From positions 1,186,622 to 1,250,621 of the forward strand of contig NC_015315.1 in the NCBI RefSeq assembly GCF_000193375.1: a stretch of 64,000 nt of DNA. The letters run 5' to 3'. This stretch comes from Thermoproteus uzoniensis 768-20. GTDB taxonomy: Archaea; Thermoproteota; Thermoprotei; Thermoproteales; Thermoproteaceae. Shown here piece by piece: positions 7,934-16,481 of the stretch; position 1 is the first letter of the stretch, and each line of letters begins with the position of its first letter. The notes beneath the pieces are model-generated. The model did not search any database. It was not told the DNA's origin and saw only the letters and a list, made by a program, of their open reading frames with translations. The position numbers and the translations under genes are program-made.

Positions 7934-8682
7934 TGCTGGTCGTCTTCTTCATAGGGACTGCCGGCAGCGGGAAGTCGACCTTGGTCTCGGCCCTCTACAA
8001 CTGGATGGACGAACAAGGATACGACGTGGCCGTGGTCAACCTGGACCCGGCGGCCGAATATCTGCCGTACGTCCCCGACGTAGATATAAGGGAGAGGATA
8101 AACGCGCGTAAGATAATGAGGCAGTTCAAGCTGGGGCCCAACGCCTCCATAATAGCGTCTGTAGACATGGCCGTGGCGGAGGCCGACAGGATAAAGGAGG
8201 AGATAGGCGCCGTCGGCGCCCCCATCGTGCTCGTCGACACGCCGGGCCAGATGGAGCTCTTCGCATTTAGGGAGAGCGGATCCTATCTAGTCAAGCGTCT
8301 GTCAGACACGCACAACGTTGTGGTCTACGTGGGCGACGCCACCTATATGCAGAGCCCTGAGGGCTTCGCCACGACGGCCCTCCTCGCCCTCTCCAGCAGG
8401 ATCAGGTTTAAACTGCCCCAGGTAGTCGCCGTGAACAAAATAGATCTGCTCACGGAGGATCAGCTGGACAGGATATCTATGTGGGCCAGCGACTCGGAGG
8501 CCCTCGCAGACCTTCTCGAGTCGGCGCCGCTCGGCCGGGAGCTGTTGAGGGCCTCTCTGGGCTTGGGAGGCATAGGCGACTTGGTCTTCGTCTCGGCGCT
8601 GAACGGCACAGGCCTCGACAAGCTCTATTACGCCATACAGCTCCACTACACCGGAGGGGAAGACCAACAGATGCCTCCATAG
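7933..8682 (+). CDS. GPN-loop GTPase (GPN1/XAB1 family)
   Basis: This 249-residue P-loop GTPase has Walker A GTAGSGKST at residues 6-14 and the Gly-Pro-Asn insert as GPNAS near residue 67. Switch motif DTPGQME is near residue 100, and the base-specificity motif NKID is near residue 164. GPN proteins dimerise on nucleotide binding and in eukaryotes aid RNA polymerase assembly; the archaeal role is unsettled. The gene is coupled to srp19 through a TAATG overlap. Confidence 0.93.
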   Translation: MLVVFFIGTAGSGKSTLVSALYNWMDEQGYDVAVVNLDPAAEYLPYVPDVDIRERINARKIMRQFKLGPNASIIASVDMAVAEADRIKEEIGAVGAPIVLVDTPGQMELFAFRESGSYLVKRLSDTHNVVVYVGDATYMQSPEGFATTALLALSSRIRFKLPQVVAVNKIDLLTEDQLDRISMWASDSEALADLLESAPLGRELLRASLGLGGIGDLVFVSALNGTGLDKLYYAIQLHYTGGEDQQMPP

Positions 8683-8814
8683 CGTAAAAGCCTCCAGGGG
8701 CCGCCTCTCGTTGATCGGGATCGGAGACCTCGAACAGTCGTGCCTAACTGTCTATGCTTGAGGGCCCGCGGCCGGCGCCTACAATGTTTTTAAATTATGC
8801 CGAGTTGTCGGGGC

Positions 8815-9114
8815 ATGCCGAAGAGGACCCACGGCTATAGGTACAAGAGCAGGAAGCTGTTGACGAAGAAGCCGAGGGAGAAGGGGCTGGGCGGCTTGTC
8901 CCGGCTAATGTACGAGTACAAGGAGGGCGATAAGGTCGTCATAGATATAGACCCCACCTTTATAAAGTCGGCCCCTCACAGGAGGTATCAAGGCAGAGTG
9001 GGCGTGGTGGTCGGGAGGCAGGGAGACGCCTACGTAGTGCTTGTTGAGGTGGGGTCAAAGACCAAGAAGCTCGTAGTCACTCCGGAACACCTAGTCCCTC
9101 TAAGAAGCGCGTAG
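8815..9114 (+). CDS. rpl21e: Large ribosomal subunit protein eL21
   Basis: The 99-residue basic protein begins MPKRTHGYRYKSRKLLTKKPREKG, the classic eL21 N-terminus, and carries the KOW-like GRVGVVVGRQGDAYVVLVEVG. I chose the ATG at 8815 rather than an upstream in-frame ATG at 8797. It matches the family start and sits about 26 bp after a TATA-like run (about 8787-8796). It precedes rpo4 and a DUF655 gene, the order seen in many archaea, although rpo4 here has its own TATA box. Confidence 0.96.
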   Translation: MPKRTHGYRYKSRKLLTKKPREKGLGGLSRLMYEYKEGDKVVIDIDPTFIKSAPHRRYQGRVGVVVGRQGDAYVVLVEVGSKTKKLVVTPEHLVPLRSA

Positions 9115-9194
9115 CGGCTCTATTGGGGCGCGTCCGCCGGTCCAACGGCCGCCGTATCCTATGGAGACTTTAAAACCCCTTCGTAGTGCGGTAC

Positions 9195-9527
9195 GTGAGC
9201 GTGAAGAGGATAAGGAGATCTGAGGATATCACAAACGCCAAGGCGTTGGAAGTGCTCAGGAGCTTCTCTCAGAGCTTCGAGCTGAACGACGTCCAGAGGA
9301 AGACCATAGACTTCCTGGAGAAGGTGGTGACGGCTCCGGCGGACTCGGCCGAGGCAAAGGTCAACGAGCTGATCTCGCGTTTCGGGTTTGCGAGGATCAC
9401 GGCAATACAGCTGGTTAATCTGATGCCGGAGGACGTCGACGAGTTGAGATACCTACTGCAGATGTTGGAGCGCCGCGAGTTCTCCGACGACGAGATCAAG
9501 GAGATGTTGAAGATCTTGCGGTCATGA
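9195..9527 (+). CDS. rpo4: RNA polymerase subunit Rpo4 (RpoF)
   Basis: Rpo4 forms the stalk of archaeal RNA polymerase with Rpo7. The sequence has the family HRDC-like helical domain, including LNDVQRKTIDFLEKV and RITAIQLVNLMPEDVDELRYLL. GTG codons at 9186, 9195 and 9201 are in frame. The TATA-like box (9168-9175) favours 9195, giving about 110 residues, the usual length. The gene ends in an ATGA overlap with the DUF655 gene. Confidence 0.93.
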   Translation: MSVKRIRRSEDITNAKALEVLRSFSQSFELNDVQRKTIDFLEKVVTAPADSAEAKVNELISRFGFARITAIQLVNLMPEDVDELRYLLQMLERREFSDDEIKEMLKILRS

Positions 9528-10108
9528 GGAAAAGGGAGGATTACGGCTATGTCCTCGACATAATACCGCCGGAGCTGGCGGCGTACAAGCTCCCGGCCAG
9601 GATCAGGCGGGAGTTTCCCAGAGATTCCACCTACGCGCACGTGCTCGGCGAGGATCGCTTCACGCTTCTCGAGGTCACGTTAAAGCCCGGCGTCAAGGTC
9701 GAGGTAGGGGAAAGAGTCTACATAGGCGTAGGCCAGCGGGATAAGGTCGACAAGATAGTGCGCAGGATAAAGTTCGAGGATCTCCAGCCGCCGGCTAGGG
9801 AGGCCCTCGCCCAGCTCGTGAGGCAGATAGTGCAGTCCCAAGAGCAGAAGTACGTGGACTGGTTCAACAAGGCGGGTCCCCTCACCCTGAAGATGCACTC
9901 GCTGGAGCTCCTCCAAGGGATAGGCAAGAAGAAGGTCCAGGAAATATTGGCCGAGAGGAGGAAGAAGCCGTTCGAGAGCTACGAGGACATAAGGAAACGG
10001 GTAGGCGTGGATCCCGTGGAGTTGCTGGTCGGCAGAATAATGGCGGAGATACAGGGCAAAGATCCCTACTATATATTTGTCGCCCCTCCCCCCTCGGAGG
10101 CTACTTAA
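9524..10108 (+). CDS. DUF655 nucleic-acid-binding protein
   Basis: This 194-residue protein has an N-terminal OB-like part ([12 protein letters not shown] ... [22 protein letters not shown]). Its C-terminal helix-hairpin-helix region ([26 protein letters not shown]) is the hallmark of archaeal DUF655. Members are thought to bind RNA or DNA; the exact task is unknown. It is translationally coupled to rpo4 (4-bp overlap), and this neighbourhood recurs across archaea. It converges with aIF5A, the 3' ends overlapping by 8 bp. Confidence 0.92.
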   Translation: MRKREDYGYVLDIIPPELAAYKLPARIRREFPRDSTYAHVLGEDRFTLLEVTLKPGVKVEVGERVYIGVGQRDKVDKIVRRIKFEDLQPPAREALAQLVRQIVQSQEQKYVDWFNKAGPLTLKMHSLELLQGIGKKKVQEILAERRKKPFESYEDIRKRVGVDPVELLVGRIMAEIQGKDPYYIFVAPPPSEAT

Positions 10109-10499
10109 CCCTCGTGATCTTGTAGCGGTCCAAGATCTGCCAGACCTCCACCTCAACGCCTGAGGCCAGCTTGCCCTTGGCCTCCTCCTCCACGTACTTC
10201 ATCGGCACTTCGAGGGTCTTGTAGTCCCGCATATCCATCAGCTGGACCGTGTCGCCGGATATTGCCAGGACTTGGGCCGTGAACTTCTCTATTATGGGGA
10301 CCTCCACCTGCGTGTCGACGGGCACGCTGAGAGTCCTCTTGACGTTGTCGAAAAGCCCGACGGCTACGACCCTCGCCTTGGCGGACCCGTGTTTCCCCGT
10401 CTTCGACTTCTCTATCTCGACAACTCGGCAAGGCTCTCCGTCTATTACTATGTACGAGCCCTCCTTCAACTCGCCGACTTCTACATACTTGGTGCTCAT
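10101..10499 (-). CDS. aif5A: Translation initiation factor aIF5A
   Basis: The 132-residue factor has an N-terminal SH3-like domain and C-terminal OB fold. The hypusine loop [11 protein letters not shown] is intact, with the modified lysine at about residue 37. aIF5A binds the ribosomal E site and relieves stalling, for example at proline runs. The ATG at 10499 has a TATA-like box upstream (around 10520-10530), so the mRNA leader is short or absent. No deoxyhypusine synthase gene is in the window. Confidence 0.97.
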   Translation of the reverse strand: MSTKYVEVGELKEGSYIVIDGEPCRVVEIEKSKTGKHGSAKARVVAVGLFDNVKRTLSVPVDTQVEVPIIEKFTAQVLAISGDTVQLMDMRDYKTLEVPMKYVEEEAKGKLASGVEVEVWQILDRYKITRVK

Positions 10500-10603
10500 A
10501 GAAGCCGTTGAAGGTACAGTTTAAGAATATAACGCTCGACGGCCTCGCCTTCGCGCGGACTGCTTCCAGCGGTTCAACTTATGCTCTGGTTCCTAGGCGA
10601 GCT

Positions 10604-11335
10604 TTACTGAGACCGGCGCTCACGGACGGCCGTCCGCCGCTTCAAGACGACGAGCTCCAGCTTCCTCCCGTCACACGTCTGCAAAAGCAACGTGCTCTTC
10701 ACGTCGTATTTCTTGACGAGCTCGGCCAGCTCGTCCTCGTCCCTCACGGCCTTTATCCTAAACGCGCCGTAGTCCACGTCTACAAGGCCGCAGGCGAGGC
10801 AGGAGCCCAAGGCCTTATCTATGGCGTTGGAGGCGCAGATGTATCTGGCCTCGTGGACCACCGCACTTAGCTTCTCCACGTCGTCTAGGACGGGGTTGAA
10901 AGCCACTGCCACCAGCTTGGCGTTGGGGATCGTGCCGTTAAAGCGCTCTAGCCTCCTCGCGTAGGCCTCAACCCTCTTGGGGTCCACCGAGTCGGTATAG
11001 AGGACGACATCGGCGTTGGAGAGGATCTTCACCGCCTCCGGCGTCAAGTCCCCGCTGACGTCGACGAGGTAAAGGCCCTCCAGCTCGGGCGCCGGGTAGA
11101 GCCTGTTTAGCAAAACTCTGTGGAGGAACTTCCTGCCCCTCGAGGGATCCATGACGCTGATTATGTAGCCGAGCTCGCGGAGCTTGACCAACGCAGATCT
11201 CAACGTCCTGGTCGAAAGGCCGGTGCCCCTCCTCAAATCGTCGAAGGTTAGCCAGACCCGCGAGTTGTACAGAGCCTCGAAGGCCATATAGTACAGCACC
11301 AGCCGCTGGGCCGGGGTCAGCTCACCTCCCGACAT
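10604..11335 (-). CDS. wHTH protein with degenerate tetrapyrrole-methylase-like domain
   Basis: The 243-residue protein has an N-terminal winged helix (residues about 5-70: LTFDDLRRGTGLSTRTLRSALVKLRELGYI). The second half begins LYLVDVSGDLTPEAVKILSNADVVLYTD, which recalls the first strand-helix of SUMT-type tetrapyrrole methylases, but the glycine-rich GxGPGDP loop is missing. A cysteine group (CASNAIDKALGSCLACG, near residues 175-191) could bind metal. It overlaps the E1-like gene upstream by 14 bp, so the two are co-transcribed. A ligand-responsive regulator of sulfur or cofactor metabolism is my inference. Confidence 0.6.
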   Translation of the reverse strand: MSGGELTPAQRLVLYYMAFEALYNSRVWLTFDDLRRGTGLSTRTLRSALVKLRELGYIISVMDPSRGRKFLHRVLLNRLYPAPELEGLYLVDVSGDLTPEAVKILSNADVVLYTDSVDPKRVEAYARRLERFNGTIPNAKLVAVAFNPVLDDVEKLSAVVHEARYICASNAIDKALGSCLACGLVDVDYGAFRIKAVRDEDELAELVKKYDVKSTLLLQTCDGRKLELVVLKRRTAVRERRSQ

Positions 11336-12059
11336 AGCCGCACACGGGGCAGTTCTCGTCCCTCTCCACCCGTATCTCGTCGAAGGCCATGTGTTTGAGG
11401 TCGACGACCAGCAACTTGCCGGCGAGCGACGGCGAGCCGAGGGCCGTCCTGAAGACCTCCAGAGCCATTATCGACGCCACGAGGCCTACGACGGGGCCCA
11501 ACACGGGGCAGAACCCCTGGGCGCAGGAGGGGAGCGACTTGAGCCGGCCGAAGAGGTCCTGGAGACAGGGAGTGACGCCGGGGATTACCGTGGTGACGTG
11601 GCCGTACCATTCCTGCACCGCGCCGTGCACCAACGGCTTGCGGGCCCCCACCGCCGCTCTGTTGACCACGTGCCTCGTCGCCCAGTTGTCCAAGGCATCG
11701 ACCAGCACGTCGGCCTTCGCGGCCAGCTCCGAGGCGAGGGACGGGCTTATCTCCTCGGCCACCGGCTCCACCTCGACCTCGGGGTTTATGTCTCTGAGGC
11801 GCCTCGCGGCGGCCTCGGCCTTGAGGGCGCCAACGTCCGATGTGGAGTAGAGGACCTGTCTGTGTAGATCCGGCAACGACACCTTGTCCGAGTCGACGAG
11901 GTAGAGTCTTCCGAAGCCGCCGGCCGCGAGGTAATACGCCACGTGGGTCCCCAGCCCGCCGACGCCGAAGACCGCGACGGACGTCCGCCTCAGCCTCCTC
12001 TGGCCCTCATCGCCTATGACGGCGATCTGTCTGCTATATCTGTCGAATATCTTCAACAC
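11322..12059 (-). CDS. moeB: E1-like adenylyltransferase (MoeB/ThiF/UbaA family)
   Basis: This family adenylates the C-terminus of ubiquitin-like sulfur carriers for molybdopterin, thiamine or tRNA thiolation. The 245 residues start with RYSRQIAVIGDEGQRRL and the nucleotide loop GVGGLGTHVAYYLAAGG, followed by the Asp that binds ribose (LVDSDKV) and DLHRQVLY. HGAVQEWYGHVTTVIPG with TPCLQDLFG is typical, and zinc ligands end the protein (CPVCG), paired with an upstream Cys pair (CAQGFCP). Crenarchaea often have one E1 serving several carriers. It starts with GTG and leads a two-gene operon with the wHTH protein. Confidence 0.92.
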   Translation of the reverse strand: MLKIFDRYSRQIAVIGDEGQRRLRRTSVAVFGVGGLGTHVAYYLAAGGFGRLYLVDSDKVSLPDLHRQVLYSTSDVGALKAEAAARRLRDINPEVEVEPVAEEISPSLASELAAKADVLVDALDNWATRHVVNRAAVGARKPLVHGAVQEWYGHVTTVIPGVTPCLQDLFGRLKSLPSCAQGFCPVLGPVVGLVASIMALEVFRTALGSPSLAGKLLVVDLKHMAFDEIRVERDENCPVCGYVGR

Positions 12060-12074
12060 AGACGACTAAGCCGG

Positions 12075-13250
12075 TCAATATATAAGCGCTACAGCGCCCG
12101 AGAGGGCGAGCAGAGCCAAGGCGGCCCAGTACGCCTTGCAGTAGGCGCCGCCGCAGGCCAGATCGCCCATGACGTCTCTGTCCATTGCCAGAAGGCCCAG
12201 CAAGACGCCGGGCACCACCAGCACCAGAGGCGAGACGGCCATGAGCTCCAGCGCAATCTCGGCGGCGTTGTTGCCGGGCATCAGCACGACGGCCGCCAGC
12301 GCCGGCAGAGGCTCGAGCGCGTAGACTAAATCGCGCCTAGATCTGTCCCTGATGCCGAGGGCCTCGACGGCCCCCCACGCGCTCGCCAGCGCGATCACCA
12401 CGTAGGCGAGGAACGAGGCCGTTATGAGCCCGACGCCGAAGACGTAGGGCGAGTAGGGCCCCGCCACGCGGGACAACGCAGACGCCAGCTGTGCGGGGCT
12501 CATGGGATCGGCCCCGTCGAGGCCAGCTGACGCGGCCATTATGGCAGACATCAATATCTGCGAGGCGATCGCGCCTGCGAGGGTCTCCCGCGAGGCCCAC
12601 GACGCCTTAGCCCGCCCGTCGCCGTCCGACGACGCGTATTTCCGCGAGGTGGCGGAAGCTTGGTAGAACAACATGAACGGCATAACGACGGCGCCTACGT
12701 TGGCCGCCACCATGAAGAGGAACTGGCGGTCGGCCGACACGTACAGGAGAGGGCTGGACGGATCGTAGCCCCTTATCGCTACCTCGGCGATGAAGGCCAG
12801 AGGCATGAGGAGGGCCACGGGGAGTATGTAGCGCTCCGCCTCCCTATAGCGCTTGCCCGCCACGGCCAGCAAGGCCGCGCCGTATAGGGCCACGAGGACC
12901 AGTTTGGGGAGGCCGAGCATTGCAGCCCCGACAGCCATGCCCGTGAACTCCACGGCGTATGAGAACATGTCCACGAAGAACATAGGCATGGCGGCCGCAA
13001 GAGCCCACCTAGGCCCGAACTTCTCCCTGATCAGCTCGCCGAGCCCTCTGCCGCGCCCCGCAACGCCGACGCGCCCAGCGACGTTCTGTATAAGGAACAG
13101 CGGGATCGTCAAGAGGGCCATAAGCCAGAGGAGGCCGTAGCCGTAAGTCTCGCCGGAAACTACAGCTGTCAGCACGCTGGCCGCGTCGACGTCTGCCATC
13201 ATGGCTATCCAAGCCGGGCCGAAGAGCTCCAAGAGCCTCCGCCTATCCAC
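12075..13250 (-). CDS. Nramp-related divalent cation transporter
   Basis: This 391-residue polytopic protein of about 11 helices begins GPAWIAMMADVDAAS, aligning with the Nramp first helix GPGWLAxxAxxDPGN. The metal-binding DPGN is changed to DAAS, keeping Asp but not Pro-Gly-Asn. The sixth-helix AxxMP is retained (AVVMPFM), but the usual His of MPH is Phe. Such changes occur in divergent Nramp branches with other substrates, such as Mg2+ in NRMT proteins. The substrate here is therefore open: Mn/Fe, Mg or another ion. It stands alone, with a TATA-like stretch just upstream of the GTG start. Confidence 0.8.
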   Translation of the reverse strand: MDRRRLLELFGPAWIAMMADVDAASVLTAVVSGETYGYGLLWLMALLTIPLFLIQNVAGRVGVAGRGRGLGELIREKFGPRWALAAAMPMFFVDMFSYAVEFTGMAVGAAMLGLPKLVLVALYGAALLAVAGKRYREAERYILPVALLMPLAFIAEVAIRGYDPSSPLLYVSADRQFLFMVAANVGAVVMPFMLFYQASATSRKYASSDGDGRAKASWASRETLAGAIASQILMSAIMAASAGLDGADPMSPAQLASALSRVAGPYSPYVFGVGLITASFLAYVVIALASAWGAVEALGIRDRSRRDLVYALEPLPALAAVVLMPGNNAAEIALELMAVSPLVLVVPGVLLGLLAMDRDVMGDLACGGAYCKAYWAALALLALSGAVALIY

Positions 13251-13657
13251 GTATTAACATCGTTTATTATTTTTAAGTGTAGCCCCCGCGACCTCGCCTC
13301 AAAAAATTCGGCGATTAATTTACTTAGTTAATAGTTCTATGACAAAAACGGTTTCGATAACGTCAAAAATCAGACCTCCGCCAAGTTTAAAACCCTCTGC
13401 GTCTGAGACCGCGGTGATGACTGGGAGACCTCGCCCGTAGCATGCGGAGTTTGCCGAGTGCTGAACCTGATAAGGTGGACATCGCTCGCGATTTCCTCAA
13501 CTCCGCTCTGCTACGCTGTTGCTTTGCCGACAGCGCGGATCTGGAGATACCGCCACAGCTCTTCGGCACGTGCTCTTCGATATAAACGGCGTCAAGAACG
13601 CCTCTGCCCTCAACGACGTCTAAGATACTTCTAGACGTCTACCTGCCTAAATAGCTC
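13251..13657. other. 407-bp gap with an sRNA candidate and coding remnants
   Basis: The gap holds AT-rich promoter sequence for the Nramp gene (13251-13350), a TATA-like box at about 13385-13392 and a candidate C/D box sRNA. A stretch of open frames follows that looks like a decayed gene: ATG at 13442 gives 47 codons (with SAEPDKVDIARDFLN) ending at a TAA, and another frame continues to about 13622 (LFDINGVKNASALNDV). No intact longer gene or tRNA is visible. Confidence 0.5.
13414..13464 (+). ncRNA. Candidate C/D box sRNA
   Basis: A C box GTGATGA (13414-13420) and a D box CTGA (13461-13464) bound a 51-nt unit, the size typical of Thermoproteales C/D guide RNAs. A TATA-like GTTTAAAA centred at about 13388 is 26 bp upstream of the C box, as expected for a leaderless small transcript. 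Internal C' and D' boxes are not clear, which lowers confidence. It would guide 2'-O-methylation if real. Confidence 0.4.
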
Positions 13658-14326
13658 TCACTCGACTATTACCCCGTCTCTCAGCCGCACGACTCTGTCG
13701 CAGTACTTCAAGAGCTCCAGGTTGTGGGTGACCATGACTATGGTTATCCCGAGCTCCTTCTTGAGGGAGAGGAAGGTCTCCATGACCTTCGCCGCCGTGA
13801 CGCTGTCGAGGTTGCCCGTGGGCTCGTCGGCGAGGAGGATGCGGGGCCTCGCGACTATGGCCCTGGCTATGGCCACCCTCTGTTGCTCGCCTCCCGATAG
13901 CTGGGTCGGTCTCTTCTTGGGATCCACGCCGTCTAGCCCCGCGAGCTTGAGCGCCTCTAGCGCCATCTCGCGCCTCCGGGCTTTCGGGACGCCGCGGAGT
14001 ATTAGGGGGAGCTCCACGTTCTCCAGCACCGTCATCCTGGGTATTAGGTAGAACATCTGGAAGACGAACCCGACGTTCTTGTTTCTGAAGTCGGCGAGCT
14101 GGTCGTCGTTGAGGTCGTTGAGCCTCACTCCGGCAACCCAGACCTCGCCCCTCGTCGGCCTGTCTATGCCGCCTATTATGTGCAACAAGGTGGTCTTGCC
14201 GCTGCCGGAGGGCCCCACAACGCACTGGAATATCCCTCGGGGGATCGAGTAGGTGATGCCCCTAAGGGCCTGGTAGCCCCCGTAGCTCTTGTGTACGTCA
14301 ACCAGCCTTATCTCCTCCTCCGCCAT
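13658..14326 (-). CDS. ABC transporter ATP-binding protein (MacB/LolD type)
   Basis: The 222-residue ATPase has Walker A GPSGSGKTT at about residues 38-46, Q-loop FVFQMFYLIPRMTV, signature LSGGEQQRVAIARAI and Walker B ILLADEPTGNLDS. LSGGEQQRVA with PTGNLDS is characteristic of the LolD/MacB/FtsE branch, which drives mechanotransmission or export rather than pore import. It overlaps the CARDB-type secreted protein gene by 19 bp, and the matching permease lies upstream. All three likely form one machine in which the ATPase powers FtsX-like permeases. Confidence 0.93.
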   Translation of the reverse strand: MAEEEIRLVDVHKSYGGYQALRGITYSIPRGIFQCVVGPSGSGKTTLLHIIGGIDRPTRGEVWVAGVRLNDLNDDQLADFRNKNVGFVFQMFYLIPRMTVLENVELPLILRGVPKARRREMALEALKLAGLDGVDPKKRPTQLSGGEQQRVAIARAIVARPRILLADEPTGNLDSVTAAKVMETFLSLKKELGITIVMVTHNLELLKYCDRVVRLRDGVIVE

Positions 14327-16422
14327 ATCCCGATCGCCACCAGCGCAACTGCGACCGCGGCCACCGCCGCGACCGCAACAACGGTCGCGTCTGACGCCGC
14401 TCCGCCCGCCCCCGGCGCGGCTCTCGTGAAGTTGCCGAACCGCCTAGTGGAGTTGCCGCCTATGGCCACCGGCAACGTGACTGTCTGGTTGTAGACGTGG
14501 CCGTACTGGTCTTGGTACGTCACGAGGAGTGTCACGACGTATCTGCCCGGCCTCGTGGCGTTCAGAGAGAACGTGGCGGTCTGCGACTGTTGTTGCGCGA
14601 GGTTGCCTATGTAGTTGAGCGTGGGGGTTATCGGCGTCAGCCCCGGCGGCGCCTCCAGCTGAACTTGTAGGTTGTTGACGGCCACAAAGCCGTTGTTTAT
14701 CACAGTGACGGAGACGAAGAAGGGGGCGCCGAGCGCGGGCGTCTGCGGGGTGACCGACGTCGACGATATGAGTACCGAGGGAGGCTGGAAGGACTGGACG
14801 TAGAAGACTCCTTGGGCTTGGCCGGAGCCGAGAGGCGTCGTGTAGTACACGGTGTACTGGAACGGCAGAGAGCCCGTCTGGCCTGCCGGCACCAGGAAGC
14901 TTATGGGCACCTCAACCACGCCGAGCGGCGGAAGCGACGAGAAGTTGTACACGACGGTGCCCATCAAGACAGGCGAGCCCGAGGCGGGCGCTATGACCAA
15001 TACGCCCTTCTCCACCGGCACATTGCCCTGGTTGACCAGCTTGACCACGACGGACCTGTTGCCGCCCGCCGTGACGGAGGTCGGGGAGGGGGCGGCGAGG
15101 AATATGTTTGAGGAGGTGGCAGGCAGATTGACTGTGTACTGTTGCGTCCCGCGCTCTGTCTGGATCGTCGCCGATATGGAGACTTGTTGCGCGGTGGGGT
15201 AGACCACGAGCGAGTAGGATGCCGAGCCGACGCCCGAGATGTATATGGGCATGGGCACGCCTGCGGACGCACCCGATATAGTTATAGCCGCGTTGAACCT
15301 CCCCGGCGCCTCTATTGTGAACGTTAAGTTGTTGGCCGAGTTGGATATGAGCACTTGCGGCGACACAGTGAAGCCGGCCAACGCAGTCGGCGGCTGGACC
15401 GCCCAGATCGATGCCGATATCTGCGCCGACTGTTGATAGCCCTCCACAGAGTAGGACACAGACGCCTGGAACGTCACCGAGGGCTGAAGCGGCGTTATCT
15501 CGACGGAGGCCTCGCCTCTGCCGTTGACTATCGGCACGACCACCGGGGAGGCGGGCGCCGAGGCGCCGGATATGAAGACCGCCGCTGTCCCATTAGCGCC
15601 GAAGGGCACAGACACCGATATCGTCACGTTGTTGAGCTGGTCTAGGTACAACGTGCTCGGCGATATGGATATCGTCGGCGTCGGGGGCTGCACGACTGGC
15701 GGATAGAGCGTGTAGGTGTACGAGACGGGGTTGCCCAAGGCGTCCTGCGACCTTATGGAGACCACGACGGCCGCCGACTGGGAATAGGGCACGACCTTAA
15801 GCGGTATGGCGACGTCGCCTCGTATGGACACAGGCGATGTGGGCGAGAGCACGGCGGCGGACTGCCCCGACACGGACACCTGCGCGGGGAAGGAATAGGG
15901 ATCCCGCACGACCAGCGCGAGCTCGCTCGGCAGGCCGAGGTAGGCGGATCCCTGCAGAGACGCGGAGAAGGTCGGGTACGGAGGCACGAAGACCGTCAGG
16001 AAGTAGGCGCCCGAGGCGTCGAGCGTCTGGCTGAAGCCCGCGCCGTACTGGGCGTCGGCGACCACCTCCAGAGGGCACGTGACGTTGAGCCGCTCTGCGT
16101 AGAGCTGGAGAGTGACGGAGAACATGGAGTTCGCCGGTATGGATTGGACGAAGGCCGGCGGCCCCGGCGAGATGTAGGGACACTGCGGCGCCAGCGTGAA
16201 CGTCACGGCGTGGTACGTGCAGGAGGAGTAGAATGTGAGCGTGAGCGAGGCCGAGCTACCGTTGTATTGGGGGAGGGAAGCCCACTGGGCGTTCAACAGA
16301 GTCAGCTGGAGCGAGGAGCAACTGCCGCCGGACGAGCCAGCCGAGGTTATCTGTATGGCCGGGCCCGCCGCGGCCAACGAGGCCATTACTAGGACTACCG
16401 CCATTAAGGCCTTGGCGTTCAT
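14308..16422 (-). CDS. Secreted CARDB/S-layer-like protein of an ABC cluster, C-terminal anchor
   Basis: The 704-residue protein has an N-terminal signal peptide (MNAKALMAVVLVMASLAAAG) and repeated beta-sandwich segments of about 100 residues rich in P, S, T, V and N. The last ones resemble CARDB/COG1361 modules, for example VVKLVNQGNVPVEKGVLVI near 460 and FVSVTVINNGFVAVNNLQVQL near 570. A C-terminal membrane helix (about 677-698) is followed by RRRR. Topology is outside, anchored at the C-terminus. It is encoded between the permease and the ATPase, so it is probably the extracytoplasmic partner. The ATG at 16422 is 23 bp from a TATA-like box, and a 19-bp palindrome lies just beyond. Confidence 0.85.
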   Translation of the reverse strand: MNAKALMAVVLVMASLAAAGPAIQITSAGSSGGSCSSLQLTLLNAQWASLPQYNGSSASLTLTFYSSCTYHAVTFTLAPQCPYISPGPPAFVQSIPANSMFSVTLQLYAERLNVTCPLEVVADAQYGAGFSQTLDASGAYFLTVFVPPYPTFSASLQGSAYLGLPSELALVVRDPYSFPAQVSVSGQSAAVLSPTSPVSIRGDVAIPLKVVPYSQSAAVVVSIRSQDALGNPVSYTYTLYPPVVQPPTPTISISPSTLYLDQLNNVTISVSVPFGANGTAAVFISGASAPASPVVVPIVNGRGEASVEITPLQPSVTFQASVSYSVEGYQQSAQISASIWAVQPPTALAGFTVSPQVLISNSANNLTFTIEAPGRFNAAITISGASAGVPMPIYISGVGSASYSLVVYPTAQQVSISATIQTERGTQQYTVNLPATSSNIFLAAPSPTSVTAGGNRSVVVKLVNQGNVPVEKGVLVIAPASGSPVLMGTVVYNFSSLPPLGVVEVPISFLVPAGQTGSLPFQYTVYYTTPLGSGQAQGVFYVQSFQPPSVLISSTSVTPQTPALGAPFFVSVTVINNGFVAVNNLQVQLEAPPGLTPITPTLNYIGNLAQQQSQTATFSLNATRPGRYVVTLLVTYQDQYGHVYNQTVTLPVAIGGNSTRRFGNFTRAAPGAGGAASDATVVAVAAVAAVAVALVAIGIWRRRR

Positions 16423-16453
16423 AGGCTAAGTTGCTTGGCGTTAATAAATACGT

Positions 16454-16472
16454 GACTCACCTCAAGTGAGTC
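16454..16472. promoter_or_regulatory. 19-bp palindromic operator, copy 1
   Basis: GACTCACCTCAAGTGAGTC is an inverted repeat with 9-bp arms around a central C and one arm mismatch. It lies immediately upstream of the TATA-like box (about 16441-16449) of the CARDB-type gene on the minus strand. Nearly the same sequence occurs at 17736-17754, before the permease gene. Shared regulation is inferred from position and identity. Confidence 0.7.
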
Positions 16473-16481
16473 GACGGGTGG

